Shown one piece after another: positions 29,172-39,367 of a DNA stretch of 64,000 nt; the first letter of the stretch is position 1, and every line of letters starts with the position of its first letter. Below the pieces are notes generated by a model that made no database searches, had not been told where the DNA came from, and saw only the letters and a list, made by a program, of their open reading frames with translations. Source of the stretch: Metallosphaera hakonensis JCM 8857 = DSM 7519 (GTDB taxonomy: Archaea > Thermoproteota > Thermoprotei_A > Sulfolobales > Sulfolobaceae); assembly GCF_003201675.2 (NCBI RefSeq), contig NZ_CP029287.2:1302001-1366000 (forward strand). The letters are read 5' to 3'. The translations under genes were made by a program, and so were the position numbers.

Positions 29172-30470
29172 ATGAGGTCTTATTACCTATTAGCTGGTAG
29201 CCTTGAGGAAAAAAAGGAGATAGAAAGAATTAGAGGCGTAGTTGAAGACGTTTCCGACGAAATAAGGATCTATAATGAACGGATCATGAGTTGGAACTTA
29301 AAATATTCAGAGCTAAATATAAATGGAAAAAAGATAAAGCATGAAGTATTACCCTACTCCCCTACAGTTTCCATTAGAGGTTCATTAACGAACGACCCAT
29401 TAGACTGCGGACCTAACAAAATACTGATTGAGAAGTCTACTTCATTTAGCGATATATACTATGACCTAGCTCTTGCTAAAGTTAATGGATGCAGTGGGGT
29501 CTTAATAAGCGACGATGTTAGAGTTCCGTCCATATCCTTACCTTATCTTCAAGACGGTCCCACGCCTCCACCTCTACCTATTATTATTGCAAAAGAGGTT
29601 TCTCTAAAGAGAGGGAGTTTAATTGAAATAGATGTAGAGGTTAAAAATGAGACTACGTATTGTTATACTATACATGCCATAAGAAACGGCGGAAACAAAA
29701 AGATCTTGCTTATCAGTAATCATGACACGTGGTTATCACGCGATGATGTGAAAGTTATGAGTTCAGACCTTTTTACAAAAATAAATAATAATGATAACAT
29801 TCAATGGGAATATATTTCAATGTCTGGTATCGAGTCCGGCGCTCCTGGTTATGCATCACTGTACTGGGGGTACACCGCTAGACGCTTAGCGCATAAGCTG
29901 GCTTACGCTGACTTGTCCATTGAAATTCGTTCCGGGAGAAAGAGTATCCAATTCAGCCCTGGACTTAAAAATGGTGAATTTAGAGGCACATTAATAGATC
30001 CATTTACGATTTCCTTTGAACTTCTAAAAGCTAGAATACCGTCGATAGTTCTTAACACTGATTTGAATGACAATGAAAATATTAGTATAGTACAACATTT
30101 AGCTAAACTCAACTATATTTTTAACACAAAACATCTCATTCACGACCTCTTAGAAGATTATCAGATATTACCAGCCGAGATAAAAGCAATGGCCTCCAAT
30201 TTCATCGACGTTAACGAGGAGAGACCTTCTTTACTCAAGTTTGTTAACAGATACCTTGTCCTACCTGGAGAGGTAAAATACGGTTTGTTTCACAAATCAA
30301 TTGCAGTAAGAAAGTCTTACAAATATAAATACACATTCGCTGAAGGATATCCTTCTATGGCCATAAATGGAACTGACTCTATTAATAAAATTTTCTTTTC
30401 CGAAATGGATAAAACCATTACTGACACTTATATTGATGAATTATACGCCTACCTAAAGGAATTCCTCTAG
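29172..30470 (+). CDS. M28 peptidase-like protein, metal site degenerate
   Basis: This 432-aa soluble protein has a PA-like insert (about 75-160, with GCSGVLISDD) and an M28 aminopeptidase-like core (KILLISNHDTWLS near 187-199). In active M28 enzymes the HxD is followed by a GAxDN metal ligand. Here that region reads VKVMSSDLF, and I cannot find the full set of zinc ligands. It may be a non-catalytic paralogue. The 3' end overlaps the convergent HAD gene by 18 nt. Confidence 0.6.
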   Translation: MRSYYLLAGSLEEKKEIERIRGVVEDVSDEIRIYNERIMSWNLKYSELNINGKKIKHEVLPYSPTVSIRGSLTNDPLDCGPNKILIEKSTSFSDIYYDLALAKVNGCSGVLISDDVRVPSISLPYLQDGPTPPPLPIIIAKEVSLKRGSLIEIDVEVKNETTYCYTIHAIRNGGNKKILLISNHDTWLSRDDVKVMSSDLFTKINNNDNIQWEYISMSGIESGAPGYASLYWGYTARRLAHKLAYADLSIEIRSGRKSIQFSPGLKNGEFRGTLIDPFTISFELLKARIPSIVLNTDLNDNENISIVQHLAKLNYIFNTKHLIHDLLEDYQILPAEIKAMASNFIDVNEERPSLLKFVNRYLVLPGEVKYGLFHKSIAVRKSYKYKYTFAEGYPSMAINGTDSINKIFFSEMDKTITDTYIDELYAYLKEFL

Positions 30471-31178
30471 TTCCTTTAGGCTAGATATTACGAAGTCAGC
30501 ATACAATTCGGGATATTTCACTTTGTTTTCTCTGTCCACAAGGATACTCTTCAATCCTGCTTTCTTAGCAGCTAGACAATCTTTGATTGGATCATCGCCA
30601 ATCATAATACATTCCTCCATATTCACCTTTAATTCATCGCAAGCCAAAATGAAGGGTTGGAGGCTTGGCTTCGGCTTAATATTATTTTCTCCGCCTATTA
30701 CAATTACATCAAACTTAGTAATATATGGAAACCTAGATATCCTTGATTTCTTGTCTCCACCTTCTCCGTCACTATTGGTTACTAAACCGAGCTTGTATCC
30801 CTTCTTTTTAAGGTAGTCCACTATATCTAACGCGTCCTCGAACGGCATCGCGTTCCCCGCTATTGACCAATATAAACTAGTCCATTCGAAAAGCTGATCT
30901 TTCTCTATATCGTTAAAACCAACTTCCTTCAAAGCTTGTATCCACCATGTATTTCTATCATATGTACCTTCAGAATCGAGTTTCTCCGATAAATGAAGAA
31001 CTTTCTCTTGTAAGTATTCCGGAGTGATTGAGATTTGACCATTTTCCTTCAAAAAATTATAAATATCCAAAGAAACTGCATGAACGGCTTCCTTAAAAAA
31101 AGGCTTAGAGTTAACCAGCGTATTATCATAATCGAACAGAATTGCCTTAGATCCTGAAAATGGATTAAAATCTTCCAT
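30453..31178 (-). CDS. HAD-family hydrolase
   Basis: This 241-aa haloacid dehalogenase-superfamily phosphatase has motif I DYDNT (D16, D18), motif II TNSDG (about 135), the conserved Lys in NNIKPKPSLQ and motif IV GDDPIKDC. A helical cap lies between motifs I and II, as in phosphoglycolate phosphatase-type enzymes. Substrate cannot be read from sequence. It starts 6 bp after the EF-2 stop, so cotranscription is likely. Confidence 0.88.
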   Translation of the reverse strand: MEDFNPFSGSKAILFDYDNTLVNSKPFFKEAVHAVSLDIYNFLKENGQISITPEYLQEKVLHLSEKLDSEGTYDRNTWWIQALKEVGFNDIEKDQLFEWTSLYWSIAGNAMPFEDALDIVDYLKKKGYKLGLVTNSDGEGGDKKSRISRFPYITKFDVIVIGGENNIKPKPSLQPFILACDELKVNMEECIMIGDDPIKDCLAAKKAGLKSILVDRENKVKYPELYADFVISSLKELEEFL

Positions 31179-31184
31179 CTTAAT

Positions 31185-33395
31185 TCACGACAGGAAGTCT
31201 TCGACCTTCGGTAACTCCTTGGGGAGTCCTTTTCTTTCTCTTATTTTCAGAACTACGTCATTGAGGATACTGTCTGGAACTGGAGCCCACTTACTAAACT
31301 CGGTCCCCCAGAAAGCCCTACCACCCGTTGATCCTCTTAGGTCACTAGCTAACTCATAGGATTCAGAAACAGGGATCTCGGCTAATACCCTTGCCACGCT
31401 CCCTGATTGAGTCATGTTAAGAACCTTTCCTCTTTTCCTACTTAGAACTGCTGTAACGTTTCCTACGAACTCCATGGGTACCCTGATATCGAGCTTTTGT
31501 AGTGGTTCCAATAGAGTTGGTTTTGACATTAACATCGCGGCAAATATCGCGTTTCTCACAGCTGGATATATTTGAGCAGGACCCCTATGAGCTGGATCCT
31601 CGTGAACTGTAGCATCGTGGAGAACTACCTTCACACCCCTAATTGGCTCGTGGGCCAGAGGTCCTTCCCTCATGGCAAGTCTATATCCTTGAAGCATAGT
31701 ATCCATAATTTCCCTTAGATGTTGAACACCGCTGGTTGCATCTACGAGAACATTTACATTTTCGTCTATTGCAATTATCTTCTTTGCCTCGTCGTAATCC
31801 CAGTCAGCTTGATCTCTTAGTATTTTAGCCATCTCCTTAGAATCCATGTCTTCTTTGATCGTACCGTTTGAGATAAGTTCGATAGTTTTATCGTTGAGTG
31901 GTTCTACACTGATATAGAATTTGTTATGCTTATTAGGAGATTTACCTTCAAAGACCTGGCTCTTATTCCTAACGCTCTCCCTATATACAACTATAGGGGG
32001 AGTCGTTACTACGTCTACACCATAATTATCCTTCAATAACTGTAGGGATACTTCAACATGTAAGAAACCCATTCCAGATAGAAGGTATTCTCCTGTCTCT
32101 TCATTTATTTTGACCACCAGGTTTGGATCCTCAATACTAAGCTTTCTTAGAGCGTCAATCATCTTTGTTAAGTCCTTGGGGTTTTTGGGTTCTACAGCTA
32201 TAGTTACGACTGGTTCTGAAACATAATGAAGTTTCTCAAAGCTGCCCTGGAGGTCTTTAAATCTTATATCGATTAACGTCTCACCAGATCTAGCCCTTTC
32301 TAATCCAAGTACAGCGGCTATATTCCCAGCCGGTATTTCGTCACCAAGTTCCCTGAATTGACCCATATAAATGCTGACCTGTAATACCTTCTGTGGCGCT
32401 TTGGCATTGACTAGCCATACTTCAGTTCCGGGTCTAATAGTACCAGAGAATACCCTACCGGTGGCCACTAGCCCTGCATGTGGGTCCACTTTCATGTCAG
32501 TGATCATCATAACTACCGGACCGTTGGGATCGGCATTTAACATAGCTTTAGCTAACTCATTATCTAGGTCTCCCTTCCATATCTTAGGTATCCTATACTT
32601 CTGCGCATCAACCGGGTTTGGAACAAACTTAATCACTGCATCTAATAGGGCCTCATTGATGGGAACTTGAGAAGCCAGCTCATTTATCTTGGTTTTATCT
32701 GAGGTTGAATATGCATCTATCACATGCTTCATGTTAATTCCTTTTTTCTGAGCCACAGGAATGCTGAAGCCCCACCTATCCTTAGCAGATCCAAAGACAA
32801 CGTTTCCTAAAGTAGGATTAATTGCCCACTTCTCCTTTAGTTCAGGTTCAGCATAAATATTGATTAAGTTGTTAACTTCCTTTATTATATCCATTAGTTT
32901 CTGCATCATCTCCTGAGGCCCCAACTTGAGCTCTTTTACTAGCCTATCGACTTTATTAACGAAAAGTATTGGTCTTACCCTCTCCTCTAAGCTCTGTCTC
33001 AACACCGTCTCTGTTTGGGTCATCACTCCTTCTACAGAATCAACTACTACAATAGAACCGTCTAATACTCTAAGGCTTCTAGTTACTCTCCCGCTAAAAT
33101 CTACATGCCCTGGTGTGTCAATTAAGTTAATTACGTAACCTTTACCGTCTACCTCGTGATAAAGGCTTACGTTTGCAGCCTTAACTGTTATTCCCCTTTG
33201 TTGCTCTACAGACAAATAATCTAACGCTAGTGCCTCTCCAGCCACCTTGGGTGATATTATCCCAGAGGCCGCTAGCAGCTGATCACTGGTCGTGGTTTTA
33301 CCGTGATCAACGTGTGCAATTATGCCTATGTTCCTTACTCTTGTTCTGTCCTTCATCAGGCTCAGAACTTGTTCTGATGTCTTATACTTGGGCAA
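31185..33395 (-). CDS. fusA: Elongation factor 2
   Basis: This is the 736-aa translocation GTPase. G1 is AHVDHGKTT (26-34), DTPGH is G3 and NKVD is G4. The C-terminal [16 protein letters not shown] contains the histidine converted to diphthamide. The start is TTG at 33395 (not ATG), supported by AGGTGAG 5-6 nt upstream and by the [14 protein letters not shown] beginning shared with Sulfolobus EF-2. Confidence 0.98.
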   Translation of the reverse strand: MPKYKTSEQVLSLMKDRTRVRNIGIIAHVDHGKTTTSDQLLAASGIISPKVAGEALALDYLSVEQQRGITVKAANVSLYHEVDGKGYVINLIDTPGHVDFSGRVTRSLRVLDGSIVVVDSVEGVMTQTETVLRQSLEERVRPILFVNKVDRLVKELKLGPQEMMQKLMDIIKEVNNLINIYAEPELKEKWAINPTLGNVVFGSAKDRWGFSIPVAQKKGINMKHVIDAYSTSDKTKINELASQVPINEALLDAVIKFVPNPVDAQKYRIPKIWKGDLDNELAKAMLNADPNGPVVMMITDMKVDPHAGLVATGRVFSGTIRPGTEVWLVNAKAPQKVLQVSIYMGQFRELGDEIPAGNIAAVLGLERARSGETLIDIRFKDLQGSFEKLHYVSEPVVTIAVEPKNPKDLTKMIDALRKLSIEDPNLVVKINEETGEYLLSGMGFLHVEVSLQLLKDNYGVDVVTTPPIVVYRESVRNKSQVFEGKSPNKHNKFYISVEPLNDKTIELISNGTIKEDMDSKEMAKILRDQADWDYDEAKKIIAIDENVNVLVDATSGVQHLREIMDTMLQGYRLAMREGPLAHEPIRGVKVVLHDATVHEDPAHRGPAQIYPAVRNAIFAAMLMSKPTLLEPLQKLDIRVPMEFVGNVTAVLSRKRGKVLNMTQSGSVARVLAEIPVSESYELASDLRGSTGGRAFWGTEFSKWAPVPDSILNDVVLKIRERKGLPKELPKVEDFLS

Positions 33396-33573
33396 GATAT
33401 CTCACCTAGTATCGTGAACATTTAGTACTACAATCTAGAGGTATTAAAGTGTGATTATGTTTCAAGTTAATATGATGCATAGATAATATAATGCCCAATT
33501 TAATCCTCCGATGTGCTAGAGGTAATATAGATAAAAATCTTGAAATACTGTCCACAAAAATATCAAAACCGGA

Positions 33574-34266
33574 TTATTTCTCTACAAAATCTATTAGGGA
33601 TGACGACTTCTTTTCGTTATTAGGAGAGAACTCGGTGTTAAATATTTTGTAAAGCAGTTCAGCCTTCTTCCTGCTTTTAGTTGCTTTCTCAAGGTCAGAG
33701 ACAGTTGCATTGCATATGTTCTTTATAGTAGAAAATTCCGTCAATAGCCTTATAGCGGTTTTTCCGCCAACTTGAGGTAATGACTGAACTACGTATAACT
33801 GCATTTGATCAAGAGTCTCAAACTTAGGCTTATCGTGAAGGGAGATAGGTCCTTTGCTAGAGTCCTTGTTTTGATATCTTTTTGCTATGGAAATCAGAAT
33901 TTCGGCAGTTTCCCTTTTATCAATTGAGAAGAGAATTCCAATCTGGAAATCAGTTATGGCAGTTATAAGGGCCGAATTGAATAATTTCCATCTAGCCGTT
34001 ATTGCTTTGGCAGTTTCCAAATTGCCTTCTACAAGGATAAAGGCCTTACTATAAGCCTCTTTCAATCTTTCCAACTGATCAAAAAAGCGTTTATCAAAGA
34101 CAGAGTTCATGAGGTCAAATACGTTTTTTCTCTCCACAGCTACGTTATCGCCTACGACATAGTCCCCCACGGAAAGCTGTTGTAAAAAAACAATTGCCCC
34201 TAGTTCCTTTAAAATATCTGGTACACCTGACTGCTTTTCCCTCGTATCAGCATAAATTCTCAACAT
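33574..34266 (-). CDS. xpf: XPF/Mus81-family structure-specific nuclease
   Basis: This 230-aa short crenarchaeal XPF cleaves 3' flaps and branched DNA with PCNA. The ERCC4 nuclease motif is ADTREK (6-11), GDYV and ERKNVFD (45-51), with a C-terminal double helix-hairpin-helix (about 155-205). The helicase domain of euryarchaeal Hef is missing, as expected. The C-terminal SSLIDFVEK resembles a PCNA-interacting tail. It lies 31 bp downstream of pfdB. Confidence 0.93.
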   Translation of the reverse strand: MLRIYADTREKQSGVPDILKELGAIVFLQQLSVGDYVVGDNVAVERKNVFDLMNSVFDKRFFDQLERLKEAYSKAFILVEGNLETAKAITARWKLFNSALITAITDFQIGILFSIDKRETAEILISIAKRYQNKDSSKGPISLHDKPKFETLDQMQLYVVQSLPQVGGKTAIRLLTEFSTIKNICNATVSDLEKATKSRKKAELLYKIFNTEFSPNNEKKSSSLIDFVEK

Positions 34267-34297
34267 AATGGTATCCTAATAAAACCAGAGAAAAATA

Positions 34298-34684
34298 TTA
34301 AGCCTTTGGAGGTGCAGAACCCTGAGCTCCTTGCGGATAATACTTCTGGATAAGTTCGTTCACTTTTTTCTGAAGATCTTCGAATTGCTTCCTCAAAAGG
34401 CCCTCTTGCTTCTGATAAGTTCTACTCTTAAGTTCTAATAATTCTTTCCTTTCATTCAGTTCATTCTGAACATTATTTCTATCTTGTTTTATCAATAGAT
34501 TGCCAACTATCTTGTAAACTGGTGAGTCTTGAGGGATATTAGCTAGCTCCTTTAAGACCTCGTTCACTTCTCTAAGTTCACCTTCTATGACGCTTTTTTC
34601 GTATGTCAGCCTTTCTAGTTGACTTTGCAACTGTTGTAATTTCAAGAGTTGAGTTTGAAGTTCAGGAGGTATTCTTTCCGCCAT
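34298..34684 (-). CDS. pfdB: Prefoldin beta subunit
   Basis: This 128-aa chaperone subunit forms the alpha2-beta4 jellyfish that hands unfolded proteins to the thermosome. Two long coiled-coil helices (about 8-45 and 72-112) flank the beta-hairpin [14 protein letters not shown] short [10 protein letters not shown] tail follows. The ATG lies inside the last 23 nt of pcc1. Confidence 0.94.
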   Translation of the reverse strand: MAERIPPELQTQLLKLQQLQSQLERLTYEKSVIEGELREVNEVLKELANIPQDSPVYKIVGNLLIKQDRNNVQNELNERKELLELKSRTYQKQEGLLRKQFEDLQKKVNELIQKYYPQGAQGSAPPKA

Positions 34685-34904
34685 TTTTATTTACCTCATT
34701 TAGAGTACTCAACACTGTGTAGATCCAGAATATATAAGAATTCATTATAGCTCTGCATCTAGAGATTGCGTCGCAGCTAATGCTGATAGTGTCGCTGGAT
34801 ATAGAGACATATGGTTTGTCATTATCCTCTATTAATAACACCTTTCTCAGAAGATCTTTAATATTTTCATCAAATCCATCCAACGAAATATTTATGGTTG
34901 TCAT
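34662..34904 (-). CDS. KEOPS complex subunit Pcc1
   Basis: This 80-aa protein dimerises and bridges the KEOPS complex that makes tRNA t6A. I start at ATG 34904 ([11 protein letters not shown]), giving the usual length. The longer frame would extend back into the Brix gene. The [11 protein letters not shown]-like segment ([18 protein letters not shown]) near the C-terminus is typical of Pcc1. Confidence 0.85.
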   Translation of the reverse strand: MTTINISLDGFDENIKDLLRKVLLIEDNDKPYVSISSDTISISCDAISRCRAIMNSYIFWIYTVLSTLNEVNKNGGKNTS

Positions 34905-35419
34905 GATTCCAACCCCACTGTTAATAACTCGTCTCCTTTGTTCATGAACTTTATTTTGCATTCGTTTTCGAACCATATAACGGCAATGGTTTCACATTTT
35001 CCTCTCTTAGCTCCAAGGTCTACTAGAAAGGAATTCACGGTGAAGCATTGCTGAACGGTGTCTTTTATACAAAGTTCTCTCTTATTATTGGCCAAGTTAG
35101 CTTTGTCATAATCACTCTTTAACCTGAGACTTTTAATTAAGAAATGATACAAAAGATCTCGACTGCTAACGTCAAACACTTCTATGGAGCTAGGATTTCC
35201 CTTATTTACATTAGTCAGGAGTAGAACATCACTTTTCAATATCTCTGCTATCCTAAATAATTCGTCTAGATTCCTACGGCCTCTATTCACTTTAAGGGAA
35301 GAAGGAAAAATGTATTCCAAATAATTTAAAAAACTCCTCGCACGAGCTGATGTATCCCTGGAGCTTGTTATAATAGTTCTAACTCGGGGTATATGCTTGC
35401 CCGGCCCACTTACTACCAC
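34901..35419 (-). CDS. Brix-domain ribosome biogenesis protein
   Basis: This 172-aa archaeal Brix/Imp4-like protein is predicted to bind pre-rRNA. TIITSSRDTSARARSFLNYL and GRRNLDEL at the N-terminus match the family. The ATG at 35419 overlaps eL43 by 41 nt; no better start is visible. It overlaps pcc1 by 4 nt. Confidence 0.87.
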   Translation of the reverse strand: MVVSGPGKHIPRVRTIITSSRDTSARARSFLNYLEYIFPSSLKVNRGRRNLDELFRIAEILKSDVLLLTNVNKGNPSSIEVFDVSSRDLLYHFLIKSLRLKSDYDKANLANNKRELCIKDTVQQCFTVNSFLVDLGAKRGKCETIAVIWFENECKIKFMNKGDELLTVGLES

Positions 35420-35597
35420 ATTTCCTGCAACTCCAGATTCCAGAAGCTACTCTATAGACTTTTCCAGTTGTTTTACACACAGGGCAAGTATGATCCGAAT
35501 ATCTTTTTTCCATTATTTCGCTCCACTTTTTCCTTAAAGATGATCCATATCTGGGACCAAATCTACCTGCTATCTTTGAGGTCCTTTTAGCTGGCAT
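35379..35597 (-). CDS. rpl37ae: Ribosomal protein eL43 (L37Ae)
   Basis: This 72-aa zinc-ribbon large-subunit protein has ligands C38, C41, C57 and C60. RTSKIAGRFGPRYGSSLRKK is the standard N-terminus. It adjoins rrp42, as in the archaeal exosome superoperon. Confidence 0.96.
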   Translation of the reverse strand: MPAKRTSKIAGRFGPRYGSSLRKKWSEIMEKRYSDHTCPVCKTTGKVYRVASGIWSCRKCGSKWAGQAYTPS

Positions 35598-36439
35598 TAC
35601 GACTCACCTTTCCCAATCCCTATTTGATTTTTAAGCTCTTCTAATAACTTCTGACTAGTCTGATACGCTATGCTTTCAGCAGTTTCAATCTCCTGCTGAC
35701 TAAAGCTACCTGCTCCTGATTTTTGTATTCCAACAATATGACCAGAGGGAATATATGAAAACGATATTTTTGCGTCCATAATTCCTTCCTCTTCTAGGTC
35801 AGGATCGATAATTAGGAACTTTCCTATCTTACCCACACTCACAGTAACCACTGGATATCTGATCGGAAGTGAAGACACTCTCTCTTCCTTCACAATATTG
35901 ATAGTGTCATTCTCTTTAACTACCTTAGGTAGTTTGGCATCATATAGAGCTGCTATTGCAGCTAATGTACAAGCGTCTAAAACATTTCCTCCATAATCTA
36001 GAACAGAGATATCAACCCAAACAGTCCAGACTTTCTTCCCAGGCTCTATAACTAACCCACTTAAGTCAACCGACTTCGAGTCTCTCAAGCTTCTGTCAAC
36101 CACTCTAGAAAGTTCAATAGCGTTCTCATCTGGAGGACCTGGCTCAAAAGTCTCGTAGGCTAGAGGAAGAAGTTCTGCATTCACCACTAAATTTCCTTGA
36201 TTTGGGGTATCTTGATAAGGTTCGTCTTCCTCTACTTTTACCCCAGCTAAGACTGTTGTATCTCCCAACTTAACAAGAGCTGAACCATCAGCCTTCTTGG
36301 CATAACCCAAAGTAATTGTTAGTTGTCTATAATCGGTAAATTTTCTCCCATCGCTCCTTGTTCCTCGCTCTAGAAGCGAAACAATACTTTCTTTCTTTAT
36401 CAGCGGTATTATGTTCTCATTTGTAGGTGTCATGGACAT
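35597..36439 (-). CDS. rrp42: Exosome subunit Rrp42
   Basis: This 280-aa RNase PH-fold subunit is the non-catalytic partner of Rrp41 in the hexameric exosome ring. DGRKFTDYRQLTITLGYA and GPPDENAIELSRVVDRSLRD match. I choose ATG 36439 (MSMTPTNENIIP), which follows GAGGAGGG and avoids overlap with rrp41. A frame open to 36469 adds 10 unlikely residues. Confidence 0.96.
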   Translation of the reverse strand: MSMTPTNENIIPLIKKESIVSLLERGTRSDGRKFTDYRQLTITLGYAKKADGSALVKLGDTTVLAGVKVEEDEPYQDTPNQGNLVVNAELLPLAYETFEPGPPDENAIELSRVVDRSLRDSKSVDLSGLVIEPGKKVWTVWVDISVLDYGGNVLDACTLAAIAALYDAKLPKVVKENDTINIVKEERVSSLPIRYPVVTVSVGKIGKFLIIDPDLEEEGIMDAKISFSYIPSGHIVGIQKSGAGSFSQQEIETAESIAYQTSQKLLEELKNQIGIGKGES

Positions 36440-36440
36440 T

Positions 36441-37187
36441 TCAAGAACCCTCCTCGTGCATCTCAGCAAACTTGCTTCTTAGAACATCTTTCTCTAAATT
36501 ATATATTGTATTAATTCCCTTATAGGCCAATTCTAATCCCTGTTTAAACTCCTCTTGAGTCATGTGACCGTTGAGTTGTATTAGTGTAATTTGGCCCAGG
36601 GATGGCATCATTGCTACAGGCATGTCGGCCTCGCCCCACATGTCCTCTGGTTCGTTTAGATCTAAAACAACCACCCCATCTGCCTTTCCTACGGCTACCG
36701 CTGCAATGACGTCCTTAACTGGTATTCCTGCATCTACTATGGCTAAAGACGCTGCCATTAGAGAGGCTAATCTGGTCCCTGCATCTGCTTGAATTACTTC
36801 CATAAATACATCTATTGATGACCTGGGAAACTGTTCAACAAGGATCGAAGATTCCAATGCCTCTCGAATAACCTTGGAAAGCTCAATCTCTCTCCTACTC
36901 GGCACTGGACTTTTCCTCTCGTCTGTAGAGAAAGGAGTCATATGATATCTGACTCTCAAAGTAGCTCTATTGGGCAGCGCTAGATGTCTAGGATGCATTT
37001 CTCTAGGCCCATATACTGCGGCTATGATTTTAGTGTTTCCTACTTCAACCAAAGAGGAACCATCTGCGTTCTTAAGTACACCTATTTCCATCTTCATGGG
37101 CCTTAGTTCGTCCGGCTTTCTACCGTCTAATCTTCTCCCATCGTCAAGGATTAGTTTGGGTTTCTGAACTTGCAACACTCTTATCAC
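36441..37187 (-). CDS. rrp41: Exosome catalytic subunit Rrp41
   Basis: This 248-aa phosphorolytic 3'-5' exonuclease and tailing enzyme has the family signature [14 protein letters not shown] (RNA/phosphate binding), [16 protein letters not shown], and acidic active-site residues in [15 protein letters not shown]. It overlaps rrp4 by 44 nt and lies 1 bp before rrp42. Confidence 0.97.
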   Translation of the reverse strand: MIRVLQVQKPKLILDDGRRLDGRKPDELRPMKMEIGVLKNADGSSLVEVGNTKIIAAVYGPREMHPRHLALPNRATLRVRYHMTPFSTDERKSPVPSRREIELSKVIREALESSILVEQFPRSSIDVFMEVIQADAGTRLASLMAASLAIVDAGIPVKDVIAAVAVGKADGVVVLDLNEPEDMWGEADMPVAMMPSLGQITLIQLNGHMTQEEFKQGLELAYKGINTIYNLEKDVLRSKFAEMHEEGS

Positions 37188-37887
37188 CTAGTGATTCTTT
37201 TATGAGTTTTTTAATTCTATCAGTCAAACCCTTGGTATGAGATTCGCGTTCTATGGTTCTTATTGCTAACAGAAGTACGTTCTCCTTTTCCTTAGATGGG
37301 CAGTTAGCAAGAACTCTACCATTCTGAGCCACAATAATTTCACATCCGGTTTCCGAACTTAAAGTTTCCATCATGCTTTTGCCTTTCCCGACAACTCTAG
37401 GAACCTTTACTGGAAGGATATCTATTACTGTGCCTGAGGACACTCTTCCCAATCCTTTTCCCTTTACGGAAAGAACCGGGTCACTGGTTCTATCAAAGCT
37501 CTCCACCTTGGCAATTACATAATCACCTACATCGATATACCTTCTCAAGTCTTCTCCTACATTTGCAGGTCTACCAAGCAGAGATGAAGCTGGTAAATAT
37601 GCCGAATAAGGAGCTTTAATGTCGGTGAGCCAACCGTAAAGTTCTACATCCTCTACAAGAGCTATTACCGTATCCCCAATTCTTGGGTAATAATGGGAAC
37701 CCTCAAGTGGTATTATCTCAAAGACAGAATCCTTAACCTCTACTATACCTATTACTGAGGCGAAATACTTGTTGCCTTGTTTAACAATGTAGGGAGACCA
37801 GGGAATCTGAAAATTCCCCTCAGCTATTAAATCTCCTGGGGCTACCACCGACTTATCTTGTAGATATATTTTATTTTCTCCTGACAT
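37144..37887 (-). CDS. rrp4: Exosome RNA-binding subunit Rrp4
   Basis: This 247-aa cap protein of the exosome has an N-terminal domain, a central S1 domain ([20 protein letters not shown]) and a C-terminal KH domain ([20 protein letters not shown]). It recruits substrates to the Rrp41/42 ring. Confidence 0.96.
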   Translation of the reverse strand: MSGENKIYLQDKSVVAPGDLIAEGNFQIPWSPYIVKQGNKYFASVIGIVEVKDSVFEIIPLEGSHYYPRIGDTVIALVEDVELYGWLTDIKAPYSAYLPASSLLGRPANVGEDLRRYIDVGDYVIAKVESFDRTSDPVLSVKGKGLGRVSSGTVIDILPVKVPRVVGKGKSMMETLSSETGCEIIVAQNGRVLANCPSKEKENVLLLAIRTIERESHTKGLTDRIKKLIKESLGDKSVASSETQTNP

Positions 37888-37888
37888 T

Positions 37889-38587
37889 TCATTTCACTTG
37901 GATTACTCTAACTTCTACTTCTCCCTTAGTTATAGAATTTAACTTATCTATAACATCTTGTTGTGCCCCAGCTGGAATTTCCAGTTCGGCTAAAAGAGAT
38001 CCATCATCTAACCAGGTCGTCTTCTTTACACTTCCTAAAGCGTTGAGTTGTTGCTTAGCCTTTCCAGAATATTTTTGAGGTATCTTCACCTCAAGCAACG
38101 CTCGAGCGATTTTTATGGGTATAATCTTTGTTAATTCATGAATTATCTGCAATGCCTGAGCCTCGACTTCCTTATTAATATCTATCTGCACCTTTGCTTG
38201 TTCCATTGCCATTTCAAGTCTGGCAGGGGGTATGGGAAGAGCCGTCTTAGGATCAATGGCGTTCCTATGAATAAAATCTACGATTTGCTTTCTTTTGGTT
38301 TCTAGGATTTCTTTTCTTTGTTCTGCAGTTACTGGAATCTCCCCCTTAAGAATAATTTCTTTGGAGATTTCCTCAAAATCTGTTGTACCAAATACCTTTT
38401 TCAGGGATGATGGTGAAGCCTTAAGACCTTTTTTAACATCCTTATAAATAGTATCTGAAACCACTGCGTCTGACAAAGAAACGTTTTTACCTTCTCTAAT
38501 TTGCATAGCTTCCTTGGGCTTAACTAATATCTCAAATCTCTCTCCATGACTTTCATACTTCACTATTACATAATCCTTTGAGCCCAT
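37889..38587 (-). CDS. SBDS/Sdo1 ribosome maturation factor
   Basis: This 232-aa archaeal SBDS orthologue helps release the anti-association factor aIF6 from the large subunit. [20 protein letters not shown] opens the N-terminal FYSH domain. The helical middle domain (about 88-160) and a C-terminal ferredoxin-like domain follow. It lies 1 bp before rrp4, the conserved neighbour. Confidence 0.95.
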   Translation of the reverse strand: MGSKDYVIVKYESHGERFEILVKPKEAMQIREGKNVSLSDAVVSDTIYKDVKKGLKASPSSLKKVFGTTDFEEISKEIILKGEIPVTAEQRKEILETKRKQIVDFIHRNAIDPKTALPIPPARLEMAMEQAKVQIDINKEVEAQALQIIHELTKIIPIKIARALLEVKIPQKYSGKAKQQLNALGSVKKTTWLDDGSLLAELEIPAGAQQDVIDKLNSITKGEVEVRVIQVK

Positions 38588-38601
38588 ATATTTTGATCAC
38601 C

Positions 38602-39324
38602 CTAAATTTTTTGGAGATAAGAGGCTCTCTCGTCAATAGTCATCTTTCTGAATTGACCATCTTTGGTTGCAAATCCGATCTCCACATTCGCAGGCCCAAG
38701 TTTCTCACCCGGTTTTTGAGATGCTTTAAGTGCGTTTAACCCTAAAAGTATAGTTTCCTCGACGCTCAGGTCTTCCTTGTAGTTCTTCTCAAGATAATCA
38801 GTAGCGTTATATCCACCTTGACCTATAGCAACTGCTTGGTAGGGCATGAACTGACCACTGGGTTCTGTCATGTAAAGTTTTGTAACTCCTCTGTCCACCC
38901 CACCAACTATAAGAGCAACTCCAAAAGGTCTCACTCCTCCATGCTGAGTATACATTTGTTTAACATCAGAAATTAGCTTAGTCAGATAATCTATACTAAT
39001 TGGCTCATCGTAAACCAGTCTGTGCTGTAGAGAGGAGTTTCTAGCATAGTCTATTAATATCCTTCCGTCAGAGGCGAGCCCAGCAAAACTGCAACCCACA
39101 TGGTCGTCTAATAGGAAAACCTTCTCTATACTATCAACGTCAAGAAGTTGTGAAGCCTTCTTCTTTTCTCCAAGGATAACCACTGCATTCTTTGTCTTCA
39201 CTCCAAGTGTAGTCCATCCTTTCTTTACTGCCTCAAAGGCATAGTCTACTTGATATAATGAACCGTCGGGCGAAAATATTGTTATTGCCCTATCATAACC
39301 CATTGCGGCTGGTCCAAAAGCCAT
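38602..39324 (-). CDS. psmA: Proteasome alpha subunit
   Basis: This 240-aa outer-ring subunit of the 20S proteasome has the alpha signature YDRAITIFSPDGSLYQVDYA at 9-28, which includes the N-terminal gate helix. There is no catalytic Thr, as expected. The 93-bp gap upstream holds a C/D sRNA candidate (39368-39427), so psmA probably has its own promoter near 39340-39360. Confidence 0.97.
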   Translation of the reverse strand: MAFGPAAMGYDRAITIFSPDGSLYQVDYAFEAVKKGWTTLGVKTKNAVVILGEKKKASQLLDVDSIEKVFLLDDHVGCSFAGLASDGRILIDYARNSSLQHRLVYDEPISIDYLTKLISDVKQMYTQHGGVRPFGVALIVGGVDRGVTKLYMTEPSGQFMPYQAVAIGQGGYNATDYLEKNYKEDLSVEETILLGLNALKASQKPGEKLGPANVEIGFATKDGQFRKMTIDERASYLQKI

Positions 39325-39367
39325 ATTTACTCAATTTATACGAAACCTAGGGGCTAATAAAAGTGTC

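Noticed and set aside
33491-33661. Short plus-strand frame (about 55 aa, starting MPNLILRCARG) upstream of EF-2
   Set aside because: Most of it lies antisense to the 3' end of xpf, and no promoter or family supports it.
34905-34976. Extended 104-aa start for pcc1
   Set aside because: The extra 24 basic residues come from the overlapping Brix reading; ATG 34904 gives the typical 80-aa protein.
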